Both the position numbers and the translations under genes were made by a program. Positions 1 through 8,633 of a stretch of DNA of 64,000 nt are shown piece after piece (positions within the stretch are counted from its first letter, which is position 1; every line of letters begins with the position of its first letter). The notes beneath the pieces were generated by a model that was not told the DNA's origin, searched no databases, and saw nothing but the letters and a program-made list of their open reading frames with translations. This DNA comes from Chloroflexota bacterium (GTDB lineage Bacteria; Chloroflexota; Anaerolineae; B4-G1; DUEL01), in assembly GCA_014874475.1 (NCBI GenBank), contig JADBJJ010000012.1:160657-224656 (forward strand), written 5' to 3'.

Positions 1-210
1 GATCGCCTGCTGGACCCGGGCCTGGAGGTCCAGGTCGTAAAGTTGAGGGCCCAGCCCCTGACGGACGATGGCCCCACCGGTGTAAAAGGCGGTAACATCG
101 GCCCGCCAGAGGAGGCCGTCCACGGCTGCCCTGATGATCAGGCCCAGGTAGCCCAGGGCAATGCCTGTATGAAAAGCAACCAGCCAGCGCGCCGCCCGAT
201 TCGTGTTCAT
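1..210 (-). CDS. GT87/DUF2029-type membrane glycosyltransferase, N-terminal part
   Basis: Runs off the left edge, so it is missing from the ORF track; 70 codons are visible. The start is ATG at 210 and the frame stays open to base 1. The N-terminus has a basic stretch (NRAARW), a hydrophobic helix, then VTAFYTGGAIVRQG and QLYDLDLQARVQ. This is the typical opening of GT87/DUF2029 polyprenol-phosphate-mannose-dependent transferases: the D/T-FYTGG segment after TM1 and the QLYD segment in the first outside loop. It probably transfers a sugar from a lipid carrier on the outer face of the membrane. No clear ribosome-binding site is seen. It lies downstream of a GalU-like gene on the same strand, which fits envelope glycan work. 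The family call is by pattern recognition from a short stretch. Confidence 0.6.
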   Translation of the reverse strand, partial: MNTNRAARWLVAFHTGIALGYLGLIIRAAVDGLLWRADVTAFYTGGAIVRQGLGPQLYDLDLQARVQQAI

Positions 211-319
211 CCGATTTCTGAACTGCCTGAACTACGGAGCCGTCCGCTTGGACAAAGATTCCGAAAGGGCTTTCTCCCCGCTATCCCCTACCTGGCTGGT
301 ACAGGGCGGTGCGCTTTAC

Positions 320-1186
320 CTACACCAGCCCATCCAGCGATCGGAGATATGCCAGCAGTTCCTCCCGCATATCCGCTCGCCGCAGGGCCACCTGTATGGA
401 GGCCTTCAAGTGGCGCAGTGGGTCCCCCGCCGCCAGCCACATCCCCTCTATCGGCTGCGCGATCACCGTCGCCCGGGCGGCCAATCGGTCCACTGCGTCC
501 GCCATCCACAGTTCGCCGCCCTTGCCTGTCTGTTGGGGGTTCAGAACGTCAAAAATCGCCGGCGTAAAGATGAAATGGCCCACCTGCACCCAGTTGGAGG
601 GCGCCGTACCCGGTTCCGGCTTCTCCACGATGCGAGCCAATACATTGGTTGTGCCAGGTTTAAATTCCATACAGCCATAAAGGCGCGTCTCTTCATCCGG
701 AACCTGCTGGGTCGCCAGGACGGCCGCTGGACGGTACCGCTCGTAGGCCTGGAGCAGTTGCTTCGGCACCGGCACGTCGGCGAGGATGATGTCGTCGCCG
801 AACATGTAATAGAAAGGCTCCCCGGGCGTGAGCCAGGGGCGAGCCGCCAGCGCGGGGGAGGCATTCCCGTAGGGGAGCGTTTCCGGCTGGCGGACGAAAA
901 CGATGTTGGCCAGATGGGAAATCCGCCGCACCTCCTCCAGCAGCACCTGCTTCCCCATCGCTTCCAGGTGGCACTCCAGGTCTGGCGCGGGGGCGAAATG
1001 CCGTTCCACCACCTCACTTCCGCCCCGAACAACGATGATGATGTCCGTGATTCCCGATGCGACCAACGACTCCACGTGGTACTGAATCAGCGGGATACCC
1101 GCAATGGGAATCATCTCCTTCGGCAGGGCCTTAGAAGCAGGCAGGAACCGCGTGCCATATCCGGCGATGGTGATGACGCCTTTCAT
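320..1186 (-). CDS. galU: UTP--glucose-1-phosphate uridylyltransferase-like nucleotidyltransferase
   Basis: 288 aa, the usual GalU length. The nucleotide-binding start (AGYGTRFLPASKALPKEMIP) matches the GalU signature of this family, and the metal-binding GDD lies at about residues 130-132. It would make a UDP-sugar from UTP and a sugar 1-phosphate in the cytosol. The usual GLGHAV segment after the Q at residue 100 is changed here (LPYGNAS), so the sugar or nucleotide specificity is uncertain. The start is well supported by AAGGAGG 5 nt upstream of ATG. The start overlaps the stop of the upstream isomerase gene by an ATGA, so the two are translationally coupled. Neighbouring glycosyltransferases suggest it supplies an activated sugar for envelope glycans. 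Confidence 0.8.
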   Translation of the reverse strand: MKGVITIAGYGTRFLPASKALPKEMIPIAGIPLIQYHVESLVASGITDIIIVVRGGSEVVERHFAPAPDLECHLEAMGKQVLLEEVRRISHLANIVFVRQPETLPYGNASPALAARPWLTPGEPFYYMFGDDIILADVPVPKQLLQAYERYRPAAVLATQQVPDEETRLYGCMEFKPGTTNVLARIVEKPEPGTAPSNWVQVGHFIFTPAIFDVLNPQQTGKGGELWMADAVDRLAARATVIAQPIEGMWLAAGDPLRHLKASIQVALRRADMREELLAYLRSLDGLV

Positions 1187-1965
1187 ACAACCTCCTTAAT
1201 AAATTGCAGACTTCGCTCCAGGTCTTCCAGACTCTCCATCTCCAGGGAGATTAACGGGGGTACCGGGAGATTCCAGAGGAGGGGGAGGACGAGGGAGTAA
1301 TCCACCACCCCATCCGGCGCGTCCAGGGGCAGGTGCTCATCCCCTACCCCCCGGTGATTGTTGACGTGACAGTGGACCAGAAGTCCCTTCAGCCGGTCCA
1401 GCCACTCCGTAAATGAAGCAGAATCGGAATACAGATATATGTGTCCGACATCCAGACAGGCTCGGACAGCAGGGGAATCTACCTGATCCAGGATGTGCCC
1501 AATCAGATCAGGGCGGGGCTCCCACATATTCTCCAGCGCCACAATCAGCCCCAGCCGCTGGGCCTCCGCGCCCATCCCGGTCCAGAATTCCACCTGCCGC
1601 TGCATCCACTGCCGCAGATAGCGGGCATCCCGAATCCATGGGAGATAGTTGGCGTGGAAGATGACGTGTCGGGCGCCCAATTCGGCAGCAATCCGCAGAT
1701 TCAGTAGATACCGCTCTCGGGTGATGCAGAGGATTTTAGGGTCCTCGCTGGCGCTACTCATATCATAAAAGGCCCCGTGAAGGGCGATCTCTCCTTCAAA
1801 TCCCTTCAACAAGCGCCGATGTTGCGCCACCAGCGATGACCAGTCTCCATCCAATAGGCTAGGATTATATCCGTAGACCTGAATTTCTATACCGACGCCG
1901 TAGTCCCGGGCCAGAGCGATGTAGGGAGCGATGTCGGAACGGGGCGTAGCAATAGCCAGACGCAT
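1183..1965 (-). CDS. Sugar phosphate isomerase/epimerase (xylose isomerase-like TIM barrel)
   Basis: 260 aa from ATG at 1965 with AAGGACGG upstream; the track ORF starts much further upstream in shadow sequence. Features of the AP endonuclease 2/xylose isomerase-like barrel are visible: an N-terminal MRLAIATP strand, HGAFYDM, HANYLP, the acidic metal-ligand strand VALENMWEP, LDVGHIYLYS, HCHVNNHRG and SLEMESLED near the C-terminus. The Glu, Asp and His residues at these strand ends would hold a divalent metal. It probably isomerises or epimerises a sugar or sugar phosphate; the substrate is not readable. It is coupled by ATGA to the GalU-like gene and follows an unknown gene by 11 bp, so the three look like one operon. 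Confidence 0.75.
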   Translation of the reverse strand: MRLAIATPRSDIAPYIALARDYGVGIEIQVYGYNPSLLDGDWSSLVAQHRRLLKGFEGEIALHGAFYDMSSASEDPKILCITRERYLLNLRIAAELGARHVIFHANYLPWIRDARYLRQWMQRQVEFWTGMGAEAQRLGLIVALENMWEPRPDLIGHILDQVDSPAVRACLDVGHIYLYSDSASFTEWLDRLKGLLVHCHVNNHRGVGDEHLPLDAPDGVVDYSLVLPLLWNLPVPPLISLEMESLEDLERSLQFIKEVV

Positions 1966-1976
1966 GCCGCCGTCCT

Positions 1977-2642
1977 TTACATTAAATTTGCTCCACGCTC
2001 CTCGCGGTCCTGTATGTGAAGGTCTGCCAGAATAATTAGAACCCCCAGCAACAATGCGGCTTCCTGAAGAGGGGAACTCCATACTTCGGCCTGATAATGA
2101 GGACCCCGAGGAGGACGCTGAATGGCCCCCACCGGTTCCCCCCACTTCTGTACCTCCTTCTCTGCGACCTCCTCCAGCCTGGCCAGGTCCAGTTCTGCGA
2201 CATCCACCTCCCCGGTGTCGGCAACCGCGCTCTGGGCTTCTCCCTCGGCCTCCGGCGCGCGGAGAAAAATTTCGTAGAACCGTTCACCGAACCGGCTTCC
2301 CCGGGCAATATATGAGGCCCCTTCCCAATGGAAAAGGTAGCGCGGCAACCGCAGGAGAAGCATGTCCACCAGTTCCCACTGTTCCGCGACTACCGCCAGC
2401 GGCATCTCCTGGCCCTCCAGGATGATCCTGTATTCCCCTCCCCAGGGCCAGCGGGAAGGGTCTGGCGGCTCCAACCGACCTACCGGCTCCCGGTCCGGGC
2501 CCAAAAGAGTGATCTGCCGGGTCGGATGGGGAAGGAAGAGGCCCGTTGGCTCAGCCAGGTACAACATCCGGTCGGCCTCATCGGTGATCCGGTAGCGGTA
2601 CACCTGATGTTCAGAAAAGGACTCTTTGTATACCCGGATCAT
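1977..2642 (-). CDS. Unknown protein, possible tubby/LURP-one-like fold
   Basis: 221 aa starting at ATG 2642 with GGAAGGACG just upstream. I do not recognise a named family with certainty. The first about 110 residues are short beta-type segments (YKESFSEHQVYRYRI, ILEGQEMPLAVV, LFHWEGASYIARG) that recall the LURP-one/phospholipid-scramblase-like barrel. A charged Glu/Ala-rich segment follows, and then one hydrophobic helix near the C-terminus (AALLLGVLIILADLH). The protein may therefore be tail-anchored. It sits 11 bp upstream of the sugar isomerase gene on the same strand, so it is probably co-transcribed. Function unknown. Confidence 0.6.
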   Translation of the reverse strand: MIRVYKESFSEHQVYRYRITDEADRMLYLAEPTGLFLPHPTRQITLLGPDREPVGRLEPPDPSRWPWGGEYRIILEGQEMPLAVVAEQWELVDMLLLRLPRYLFHWEGASYIARGSRFGERFYEIFLRAPEAEGEAQSAVADTGEVDVAELDLARLEEVAEKEVQKWGEPVGAIQRPPRGPHYQAEVWSSPLQEAALLLGVLIILADLHIQDREERGANLM

Positions 2643-2761
2643 ACGTCCTTCCCTATGAGAGGACTTTCGCAGTTCACCTTGTGGGATGGTCTTTCCCTTA
2701 AGTCAGCCCGGAAAGGCTGCCCTGTATGAATCGCTCCGTGCCCACGGAGTGGGTTGTAACC

Positions 2762-5050
2762 CTACCGATGGTCGGTCCATCCCGCCTGACGGAGCAACGC
2801 CTCAGCCGCGGTGCGGTTCACCTCCCGGAACTGGGTACCGGATTGAGGGGGGCCCACAATTCCTTTCTCCTCCAGTAATTCAATGATGCGGGCAGAGCGA
2901 GTGTATCCGATGCGCAGCCGACGCTGCAGGAGGGATACGGAAGCCCGGTTCTCCGCCAGCAGGACCGCCACCGCGTCGGGAATCAGGTCATCCTCAAAGA
3001 GGGCGGGAGGGGGAGCCAGGTCGGGCCGGAGGGGCAACTGGATAGGTCGCGCCCCTCCGGCGGGTTCCGCTGGCGTCGGTGCGGGGGATGGTGGCGGCGC
3101 GACCCCTTTCCAGTACCCGATCAGCCGGTGCAACTCCGCATCGGAGACGAAGGCGCCCTGAAGGCGGATCGGTTGCGGGGAATCCGGGGGCATAAAGAGC
3201 ATATCCCCCCGCCCCAGCAGACGCTCCGCGCCGGGTATGTCCAGAATCACCCGTGAGTCCACCGACGAGGCGACGGCAAACGCAATGCGGGCCGGGAAGT
3301 TTGCCTTGATGAGACCGGTCACCACGTCTACGCTGGGGCGCTGGGTGGCGATAATCAGGTGGATACCCGTCGCCCGGGCCATCTGCGCCAGGCGACAGAT
3401 GGCCTTCTCGGTCTCCTGGGGAGCCAGCATCATCAGGTCGGCCAACTCGTCCACCACCACCACGATATAGGGCAAACGCTTGAGGTCCGGGTGGGCAGGG
3501 ACCACCCGTTCGTTGTAGTCCACGATGTCCCGCGCGCCCCCCGCGGCGAATTGGCGATACCGGCTATCCATCTCCCGAAGGACCCAGCCCAGCGCGCCGA
3601 CCACCCGCTCCATATCCACCACCACCGGCACCAGGAGGTGGGGGATGCCGTTGTACGGCGTCAACTCCACCCGCTTCGGGTCTACCATCAACAGTTTTAG
3701 ATCGTCCGGGGTGTTCTGGAGCAGCAATGCGGTCAGAATCGCGTTGATGCAGACAGATTTGCCAGACCCGGTGGTTCCGGCAATGAGCAGGTGCGGCATA
3801 GAGCGCAGGTCGGCCACATGCGGTGCACCAGAGACGTCCTGTCCCAGTGCCAGCCGAAGCGGAGAAGAAACCTGTTCCCACGCCTCGCTCTCTATGATGT
3901 CCCGCAGGGCGACCAGTGCGACCTCTTCGTTGGGCACTTCAATCCCCACCAGCCCCTTGTTGGGCACGGGGGCCTGAATGCGGATGGTTTTGGCGGAGAG
4001 GGCTAGCGCCAGGTCGTCGGCCAGACTGGCGATTTTGGCGACCTTCACCCGCGTCTCCTTGCCCCGACTGTTGGTAACGAAGAGCGGCTCCACGCCAAAC
4101 TGGGTGACGACCGGCCCGCGGTTGATTTCTTTTACCTTGACCGGCGCTCCCAAACTGGCCAGGGTCTCCTCAATAATCCGCACCTGTTGCCGGATCAGTT
4201 CCTGATTGAAGTCCTGCTCGCTTCCCGGCTCCAGAATCTGGCTCACCGGGGGGAGTTGCCAGAAGGCACCGCCGCCGAGGACGCGCGGCGGCGGAGGCTC
4301 AACCCCGACGGGGGTGGAAGGCCTGGCGGGAGCGGGACGGGGAGCAGTCGCCGGGCGGGGTGCGGGAGCAGCCGGGGGTTCCCGGACGACCGGCGCGGCC
4401 GGTCGGGCCGGCGCAGCGGGTGAAGCGGCAGAAGGACGAGGACGGGGGTGCTGAGCCCTCCGCTGCTGGAGCCACAAAACCCCGGCCCGGACCATTTCCG
4501 CTGGAGAAACGCCGGTGATGAAAAGAAAGCCCAGCAGCCAGGTGACCAGGAGTATCAGCGCGGCACCAGCCCCGCCCATCCCTCCCACCAGATAGGTTGC
4601 CAGGTACCGACCCAGATGTCCCCCACCGTAACCCTGGTCCGCCAGTGCCTGAGGGGGCAAGCGGGTCAGCCAGAGGCCCAGAAAGTGGGCGGTGACCAGA
4701 AAGGCCAGGAAGAGCATCAGAGTTCCCGCCACCTGCTCCGGCTCCGGGCGCGGGGCGCGGTCGCCGAAGCGGCGGAGGATCAGGTAGAGACCTACTGCGC
4801 CCATAAAGAGGGGCACGAAGTAGACTCCCCAGCCGAAGGTGCGGCCTAGAAGTTGGATCCAGAACCCCAGGAGAGCGCCTCGCTGGGCGGAGAAGAACGC
4901 CAGCACGGTCAGCGCGGCGACGACGAGCAGGGTGTAGCCCAGAATATCCAGTTGGGCATCCCGGCTCAGCCGGAGGCGCGGCTCTGGAGCGCGCTCGGGC
5001 CGCTTCTTCTTCCCTTTGCCCTTTCGGGTCGTTTTCTTGGCTGATCCCAT
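2762..5050 (-). CDS. ftsK: FtsK/SpoIIIE DNA translocase
   Basis: About 762 aa from ATG at 5050; a TTG at 5101 would add 17 residues and neither start has a clear ribosome-binding site. Order of parts: a basic N-terminus (KKTTRKGKGKKK), four membrane helices within about the first 190 residues, a Pro/Ala-rich linker, the FtsK beta domain, the motor with Walker A GTTGSGKS and Walker B VVVDELADLM, and a C-terminal winged-helix gamma domain (RRLRIGYTRSARIIELLE) that reads KOPS-like DNA sites. It pumps chromosomal DNA at the division septum. The linker is much shorter than in E. coli FtsK, which is normal outside Proteobacteria. A gap of about 120 bp downstream of its stop separates it from the unknown gene at 1977-2642. 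Confidence 0.95.
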   Translation of the reverse strand: MGSAKKTTRKGKGKKKRPERAPEPRLRLSRDAQLDILGYTLLVVAALTVLAFFSAQRGALLGFWIQLLGRTFGWGVYFVPLFMGAVGLYLILRRFGDRAPRPEPEQVAGTLMLFLAFLVTAHFLGLWLTRLPPQALADQGYGGGHLGRYLATYLVGGMGGAGAALILLVTWLLGFLFITGVSPAEMVRAGVLWLQQRRAQHPRPRPSAASPAAPARPAAPVVREPPAAPAPRPATAPRPAPARPSTPVGVEPPPPRVLGGGAFWQLPPVSQILEPGSEQDFNQELIRQQVRIIEETLASLGAPVKVKEINRGPVVTQFGVEPLFVTNSRGKETRVKVAKIASLADDLALALSAKTIRIQAPVPNKGLVGIEVPNEEVALVALRDIIESEAWEQVSSPLRLALGQDVSGAPHVADLRSMPHLLIAGTTGSGKSVCINAILTALLLQNTPDDLKLLMVDPKRVELTPYNGIPHLLVPVVVDMERVVGALGWVLREMDSRYRQFAAGGARDIVDYNERVVPAHPDLKRLPYIVVVVDELADLMMLAPQETEKAICRLAQMARATGIHLIIATQRPSVDVVTGLIKANFPARIAFAVASSVDSRVILDIPGAERLLGRGDMLFMPPDSPQPIRLQGAFVSDAELHRLIGYWKGVAPPPSPAPTPAEPAGGARPIQLPLRPDLAPPPALFEDDLIPDAVAVLLAENRASVSLLQRRLRIGYTRSARIIELLEEKGIVGPPQSGTQFREVNRTAAEALLRQAGWTDHR

Positions 5051-5229
5051 TTGTCGACGGTCAGCAGATGTGGCGAACAGTTGCAACTCTTTCAACGGCA
5101 ACCCATCAGTGTACCAACACGGCTACAAAAGTTCCACCCGCGTACACCATCCCCCAATCCCAGTTAGGAAAAATTATAACATATCTTGAATCCCCCGCAA
5201 CGTTTAGAGGAAGTGGAAACAAGCAGCAG

Positions 5230-5259
5230 AAGGGCCTGCTCTACCCCCTTCGGGCCCTT
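5230..5259 (-). terminator. Possible terminator after the GT4 gene
   Basis: Inverted repeat AAGGGCC / GGCCCTT (5230-5236 with 5253-5259) begins inside the stop codon region of the glycosyltransferase gene and is followed on the minus strand by a T-rich but interrupted stretch. Weak, because the stem is 7 bp with a 16-nt loop and the T tract is poor. Confidence 0.25.
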
Positions 5260-6335
5260 TATACCAGGGCCTCCTGATAGGCCTCCAGGGTGCGGCGGGC
5301 TGTCTGCTCCCAGGAAAACCGACCCGCCTGCGCCAGTGCCCGCCGACGCATTTCGGCATGGAACGCCGCGTCCTGCAGCAGTTGCAGGAGCGCTCCCGCC
5401 ATTCCCTCTGCATCGTCCGGGGGGAGCAGAATGCCCGCTGCCCCCACCACCTCCGGGATGGAGGAGGTATCGCTGGCAACCACCGGCACACCGCAGGCCA
5501 TCGCCTCCAGTACCGGCAGACCGAACCCTTCATAGCGGGAGGGAAAAATGAAGGCCGCAGCGCTCCGGTAGATGGCTGGCTTGTCGGCCTCCGATACCGG
5601 CCCGATCCACCGCACCCACCCCGGCTGCAGACCCGCCTCCCGGGCCTGCCGTCGGGGGTCCGGTGCAAAGGAGGTGTCTTTCACAGGTAGCCGTCCGGCC
5701 AGGACCAGTGGACATTCGTCCCCCAGCACGGGTCCAACCCAGGCGTACGCCCGCAGCGCAGTGGCGACGTTTTTCCGCACATCAAACCCTCCCAGGTAAA
5801 GGACGTACCGGTGGGGTAAACCGTAACGGGCCCGCACGGCGTCATCCCCTGGTTCGGGGTCCGGGCAGAAATGGGCGCCGACGGCCAGCGGGATGACCCG
5901 CACGCGCCCAGGGGGCACTCCCAGAGAGACCAGTACATCCTGCCGGGATGCTTCCGAATCGGTGAGGACCATTACCGCGCCGGGGGACGTCGCGCTCACC
6001 AGGGCGGTATAGAGCCGCACCAGCGGGCCGCCCCGGTAGGCCCGCAACCGCAACGGGATGATGTCGTGAATAGTGACCACGGTCGGGACGGGAGAAGCCA
6101 TCGGAGGAGCCCAGTAGGGCACATGGGCTACGTCGGCTCCTACCTGCCGGGCCAGGCGGGGGAAGATGACTTGCTCAAAGATGACCTTGTAGAGATTCCC
6201 TTTCCGCTGGGGTCGCAGGAGGACAATATCCAGAGAAGGATCCAGCCTGGTCAGAAACTCCACCAGGCAGCGGGCGTACTGTCCGCTGCCCGTCTCCGGC
6301 TGATCCCAGAACCAGGCATTGAAAGCGATGCGCAT
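5259..6335 (-). CDS. Glycosyltransferase family 4 (GT-B fold)
   Basis: 358 aa from ATG at 6335 (MRIAFNAWFWD); the longer track ORF adds frame-open shadow sequence. Two Rossmann-like halves are visible. The N-terminal acceptor half has TGSGQYARCL and VVTIHDIIPLR. The C-terminal donor half has YVLYLGGFDVRKN, the PSRYEGFGLPVLEAMACG segment carrying the EX7E motif that binds the nucleotide sugar, and PVVASDTSSIPEV. It would transfer a sugar from an NDP-sugar to a lipid or glycan acceptor at the inner membrane face. It lies between the MFS gene upstream and ftsK downstream on the same strand. Acceptor and donor cannot be read from sequence. Confidence 0.85.
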   Translation of the reverse strand: MRIAFNAWFWDQPETGSGQYARCLVEFLTRLDPSLDIVLLRPQRKGNLYKVIFEQVIFPRLARQVGADVAHVPYWAPPMASPVPTVVTIHDIIPLRLRAYRGGPLVRLYTALVSATSPGAVMVLTDSEASRQDVLVSLGVPPGRVRVIPLAVGAHFCPDPEPGDDAVRARYGLPHRYVLYLGGFDVRKNVATALRAYAWVGPVLGDECPLVLAGRLPVKDTSFAPDPRRQAREAGLQPGWVRWIGPVSEADKPAIYRSAAAFIFPSRYEGFGLPVLEAMACGVPVVASDTSSIPEVVGAAGILLPPDDAEGMAGALLQLLQDAAFHAEMRRRALAQAGRFSWEQTARRTLEAYQEALV

Positions 6336-6353
6336 CGGAGTGAGAAGTGGGGG

Positions 6354-6376
6354 GGCGGCGGCCAAAGGCCGCCGCC
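6354..6376. repeat. GC-rich palindrome
   Basis: Perfect inverted repeat of 10 bp (GGCGGCGGCC, AAA spacer, GGCCGCCGCC) between the GT4 start and the MFS stop, flanked by a G run and by CAAAACCCAACC. Related elements lie at 20785-20818, 28388-28425 and 33178-33222. Confidence 0.6.
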
Positions 6377-6391
6377 GCAAAACCCAACCTA

Positions 6392-7696
6392 TCAGGCTGC
6401 CAGTGCTTCGGTGCGCGCCCGCTCCTGCTGGGCCCGTTCCTGCAACTGGGCCCGCAGGGTCCGGATATCGCGCGGCACCAGGTAAGCCGCAGCGAAGAAG
6501 AAGAGGGCGCAGAGAATCCAGGTGGAGATGCAAATCCACAGGATCGCGTCGTGAAGGGTATAGCGGTCGGCGATGATGCCCGCCAGCAGGGGCGCCGTCG
6601 CCGCGCCAGCAGACTCAATGAAGTACTGCACCGCCGCCGCTGTGCTCCGCACCTCCGGCAGCGTCACATCGTAGACAGACGAGGTGACGTTGGGCGCAGC
6701 GAAGGGGATGAAGAGCGCCGTGATGCAGAGCATAATCAGGAAAAGAATCTGGTTCTCCGCTGGGATGCTCATCGTAACCCAGAGCAGCAGCGCACCGATG
6801 AGAACCGCCGTGGAAGCCACCAACATCCGGCCGCGCGGCGTCCGCCGGAAGAAGAAATCCCCCAGCGACCCGCCGACCAGATAGCCGGAGGCCAGTACCA
6901 GAACAGCCGGGGCCATCGTCATCAGAACCGCATCCGAAGAGTATCCCCGCTCCGTCTCCAGGTAGTAGAAGAACCAGTAGGTGATGGTATTCCAGGGGAA
7001 GACGCCGAAAAAGCCCTGAATGAAGAGGAGAATCAGACTGCGGATGCGGAAGAGCCCCAGTGCAGTCTTCCAGTTGAAGCGGTAGATGCCAATCTGCTCC
7101 AGGTCCGCCAGTTCCGGCTCACTCCGACCGCGCGGCATCTCCCGCACCCCGAAGAAGATGACCACGGCCAGAAGGATGCCCAGGCCGCCGGTGATATAGA
7201 AGACACCTCGCCAGCCAATGACATCCCGGAGCATTAATGCCATCACCATCCCCAGCAGGTAGCCGATAGGGCCAGTCAGTTGGAGAATGCCGTAGACCCG
7301 ACCCCGCACGCGAGGACCGAAGTAGTCGGCGATGAGGCTATAGAGGCCGGGGTAAGAAGAATCGTCAACGCCGGTGGAAGCGCGAGTGACCAGAAAGGCT
7401 GGATAAGTGGGAGCAATGGCATTCAGCCAGGTGGTGGAGCCCCAGATGAAAGAGGCCAGTGCCAGCAGTTTGGAGCGGGCGTACCGGTCATAGAGATAGC
7501 CCCAGATGGGGTACAGGATGGCGCCGACAATCAGCGCGCCGGTGGAGACGGCGCCCATCTGGGTCTTGGTGATGCGGAAGGTCTCCATAATGGGCTCGGT
7601 GAGAGGGCCAATTAGGAGTTTGTCGGATTGATGGAGAAGCATAAACATAAAAAAGACGGCGACAACAAACCATGCGTAGCGGGAAGGTCGGGACAT
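6392..7696 (-). CDS. MFS transporter
   Basis: 434 aa from ATG at 7696, chosen because AAGGAGG lies 7 nt upstream; the 520-aa track ORF runs through the leader. About 12 hydrophobic helices are visible, with the MFS loop motif in the form GYLYDRYARSK after helix 2 and GSLGDFFFRR in the second half. The N-terminus (FFMFMLLHQSDKLLIGPL) resembles sugar-acid/anion carriers of the family. The substrate is unknown. The gene follows a PIG-L deacetylase gene and a PanE-type reductase gene with short gaps, so a shared uptake and catabolism role is possible. The cytosolic C-terminus is Gln/Arg/Glu-rich. Confidence 0.85.
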   Translation of the reverse strand: MSRPSRYAWFVVAVFFMFMLLHQSDKLLIGPLTEPIMETFRITKTQMGAVSTGALIVGAILYPIWGYLYDRYARSKLLALASFIWGSTTWLNAIAPTYPAFLVTRASTGVDDSSYPGLYSLIADYFGPRVRGRVYGILQLTGPIGYLLGMVMALMLRDVIGWRGVFYITGGLGILLAVVIFFGVREMPRGRSEPELADLEQIGIYRFNWKTALGLFRIRSLILLFIQGFFGVFPWNTITYWFFYYLETERGYSSDAVLMTMAPAVLVLASGYLVGGSLGDFFFRRTPRGRMLVASTAVLIGALLLWVTMSIPAENQILFLIMLCITALFIPFAAPNVTSSVYDVTLPEVRSTAAAVQYFIESAGAATAPLLAGIIADRYTLHDAILWICISTWILCALFFFAAAYLVPRDIRTLRAQLQERAQQERARTEALAA

Positions 7697-7805
7697 AGAT
7701 GGCCTCCTTAAAGAAGTTAAGTTAATACGTCGCGGGGGAGCAGGACACCATGGGGCGAGGTATGTCTCCCCCGCACCGCAGGTCGCAGGAAGCAGGCCGC
7801 AGGGA

Positions 7806-8603
7806 TTACGCCTGCGCTCCCAGCAGGCTCTCCACAATGGGGTGGAAACGGACGTAGCGGAAGGCCTCGCCGTAGGCGAAGCCGGCCCGCTGCCCGATTT
7901 GTGCCGCCTCCGAACGGAGTGCCCAGGCCATCGCCATTCCCGGGTCCTCCGCAATGGGCCCCAGCATGGCCTTCAGGTCCAGCCCGGCCAGCCGGGCCTG
8001 CCGCGTCACTTCCTCCACCAGGAAGCGCACCTGGCTTTTGTGCTCGGCCATCGCTGCCAGTTTCTTCTCTATAGTATCGGTGATATCCACAATTTTGTTG
8101 GCCCCAACCGGGTCGGGAGTGTAGAAATACTTCTCCACCACGAAGTGGGGTTCCAGCCCTTCGTCCATATGTTCCGGATAAAAGAGGGGGAGGTGGCAGA
8201 AGTTGACCGCGTCGGAGGCAGCGCGGGCGACAGCCCGGTGGTCCGGGTGCACCTCGGCAATGTAGAGGGGGTCTTCGGCGATGACGACATCCGGTTTGTA
8301 CTGGCGGATGAGGCGGACGAACTGCTCCCTCAGCAGCCCTGGCGCCAGCAGAGCCAACTCCAGGTCGGGGTGCTCCAGGAAAATGGGTGGATCGGCACCG
8401 AGAACGGCCGCAGCCCGCATCGCCTCTTCCCTGCGGATCGCGGCCAGGGTCTCCGCATCGTACTCAAAGGAACCCTTATTGCCACTGGACGCGATGACGA
8501 TAATGACCCGAGCGCCCTCAGCGACCATTTTCGCGATGGTCCCTCCGGCGAAGACCTCCGCGTCGTCAGGGTGTGGGGTGAGAACCAGAACGGTTCTGGA
8601 CAT
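7806..8603 (-). CDS. PIG-L family deacetylase (LmbE-like)
   Basis: 265 aa, start ATG 8603 with AAAGGAG 5 nt upstream. The zinc-binding signature PHPDDAE is at residues 10-16, and the third-ligand segment EVHPDHRAV is near residue 125. LFYPEHMDEG and YTPDPVGANKIVDI follow, as in LmbE proteins. Family members remove the acetyl group from N-acetylglucosamine conjugates or related small molecules by a zinc-bound water. The real substrate is unknown. It is flanked by MFS and PanE-like genes on the same strand with gaps of 109 and 30 bp, suggesting one transcription unit. Confidence 0.85.
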   Translation of the reverse strand: MSRTVLVLTPHPDDAEVFAGGTIAKMVAEGARVIIVIASSGNKGSFEYDAETLAAIRREEAMRAAAVLGADPPIFLEHPDLELALLAPGLLREQFVRLIRQYKPDVVIAEDPLYIAEVHPDHRAVARAASDAVNFCHLPLFYPEHMDEGLEPHFVVEKYFYTPDPVGANKIVDITDTIEKKLAAMAEHKSQVRFLVEEVTRQARLAGLDLKAMLGPIAEDPGMAMAWALRSEAAQIGQRAGFAYGEAFRYVRFHPIVESLLGAQA

Positions 8604-8633
8604 ATTGCTCCTTTCGGAAGGTGAGTATAGGAA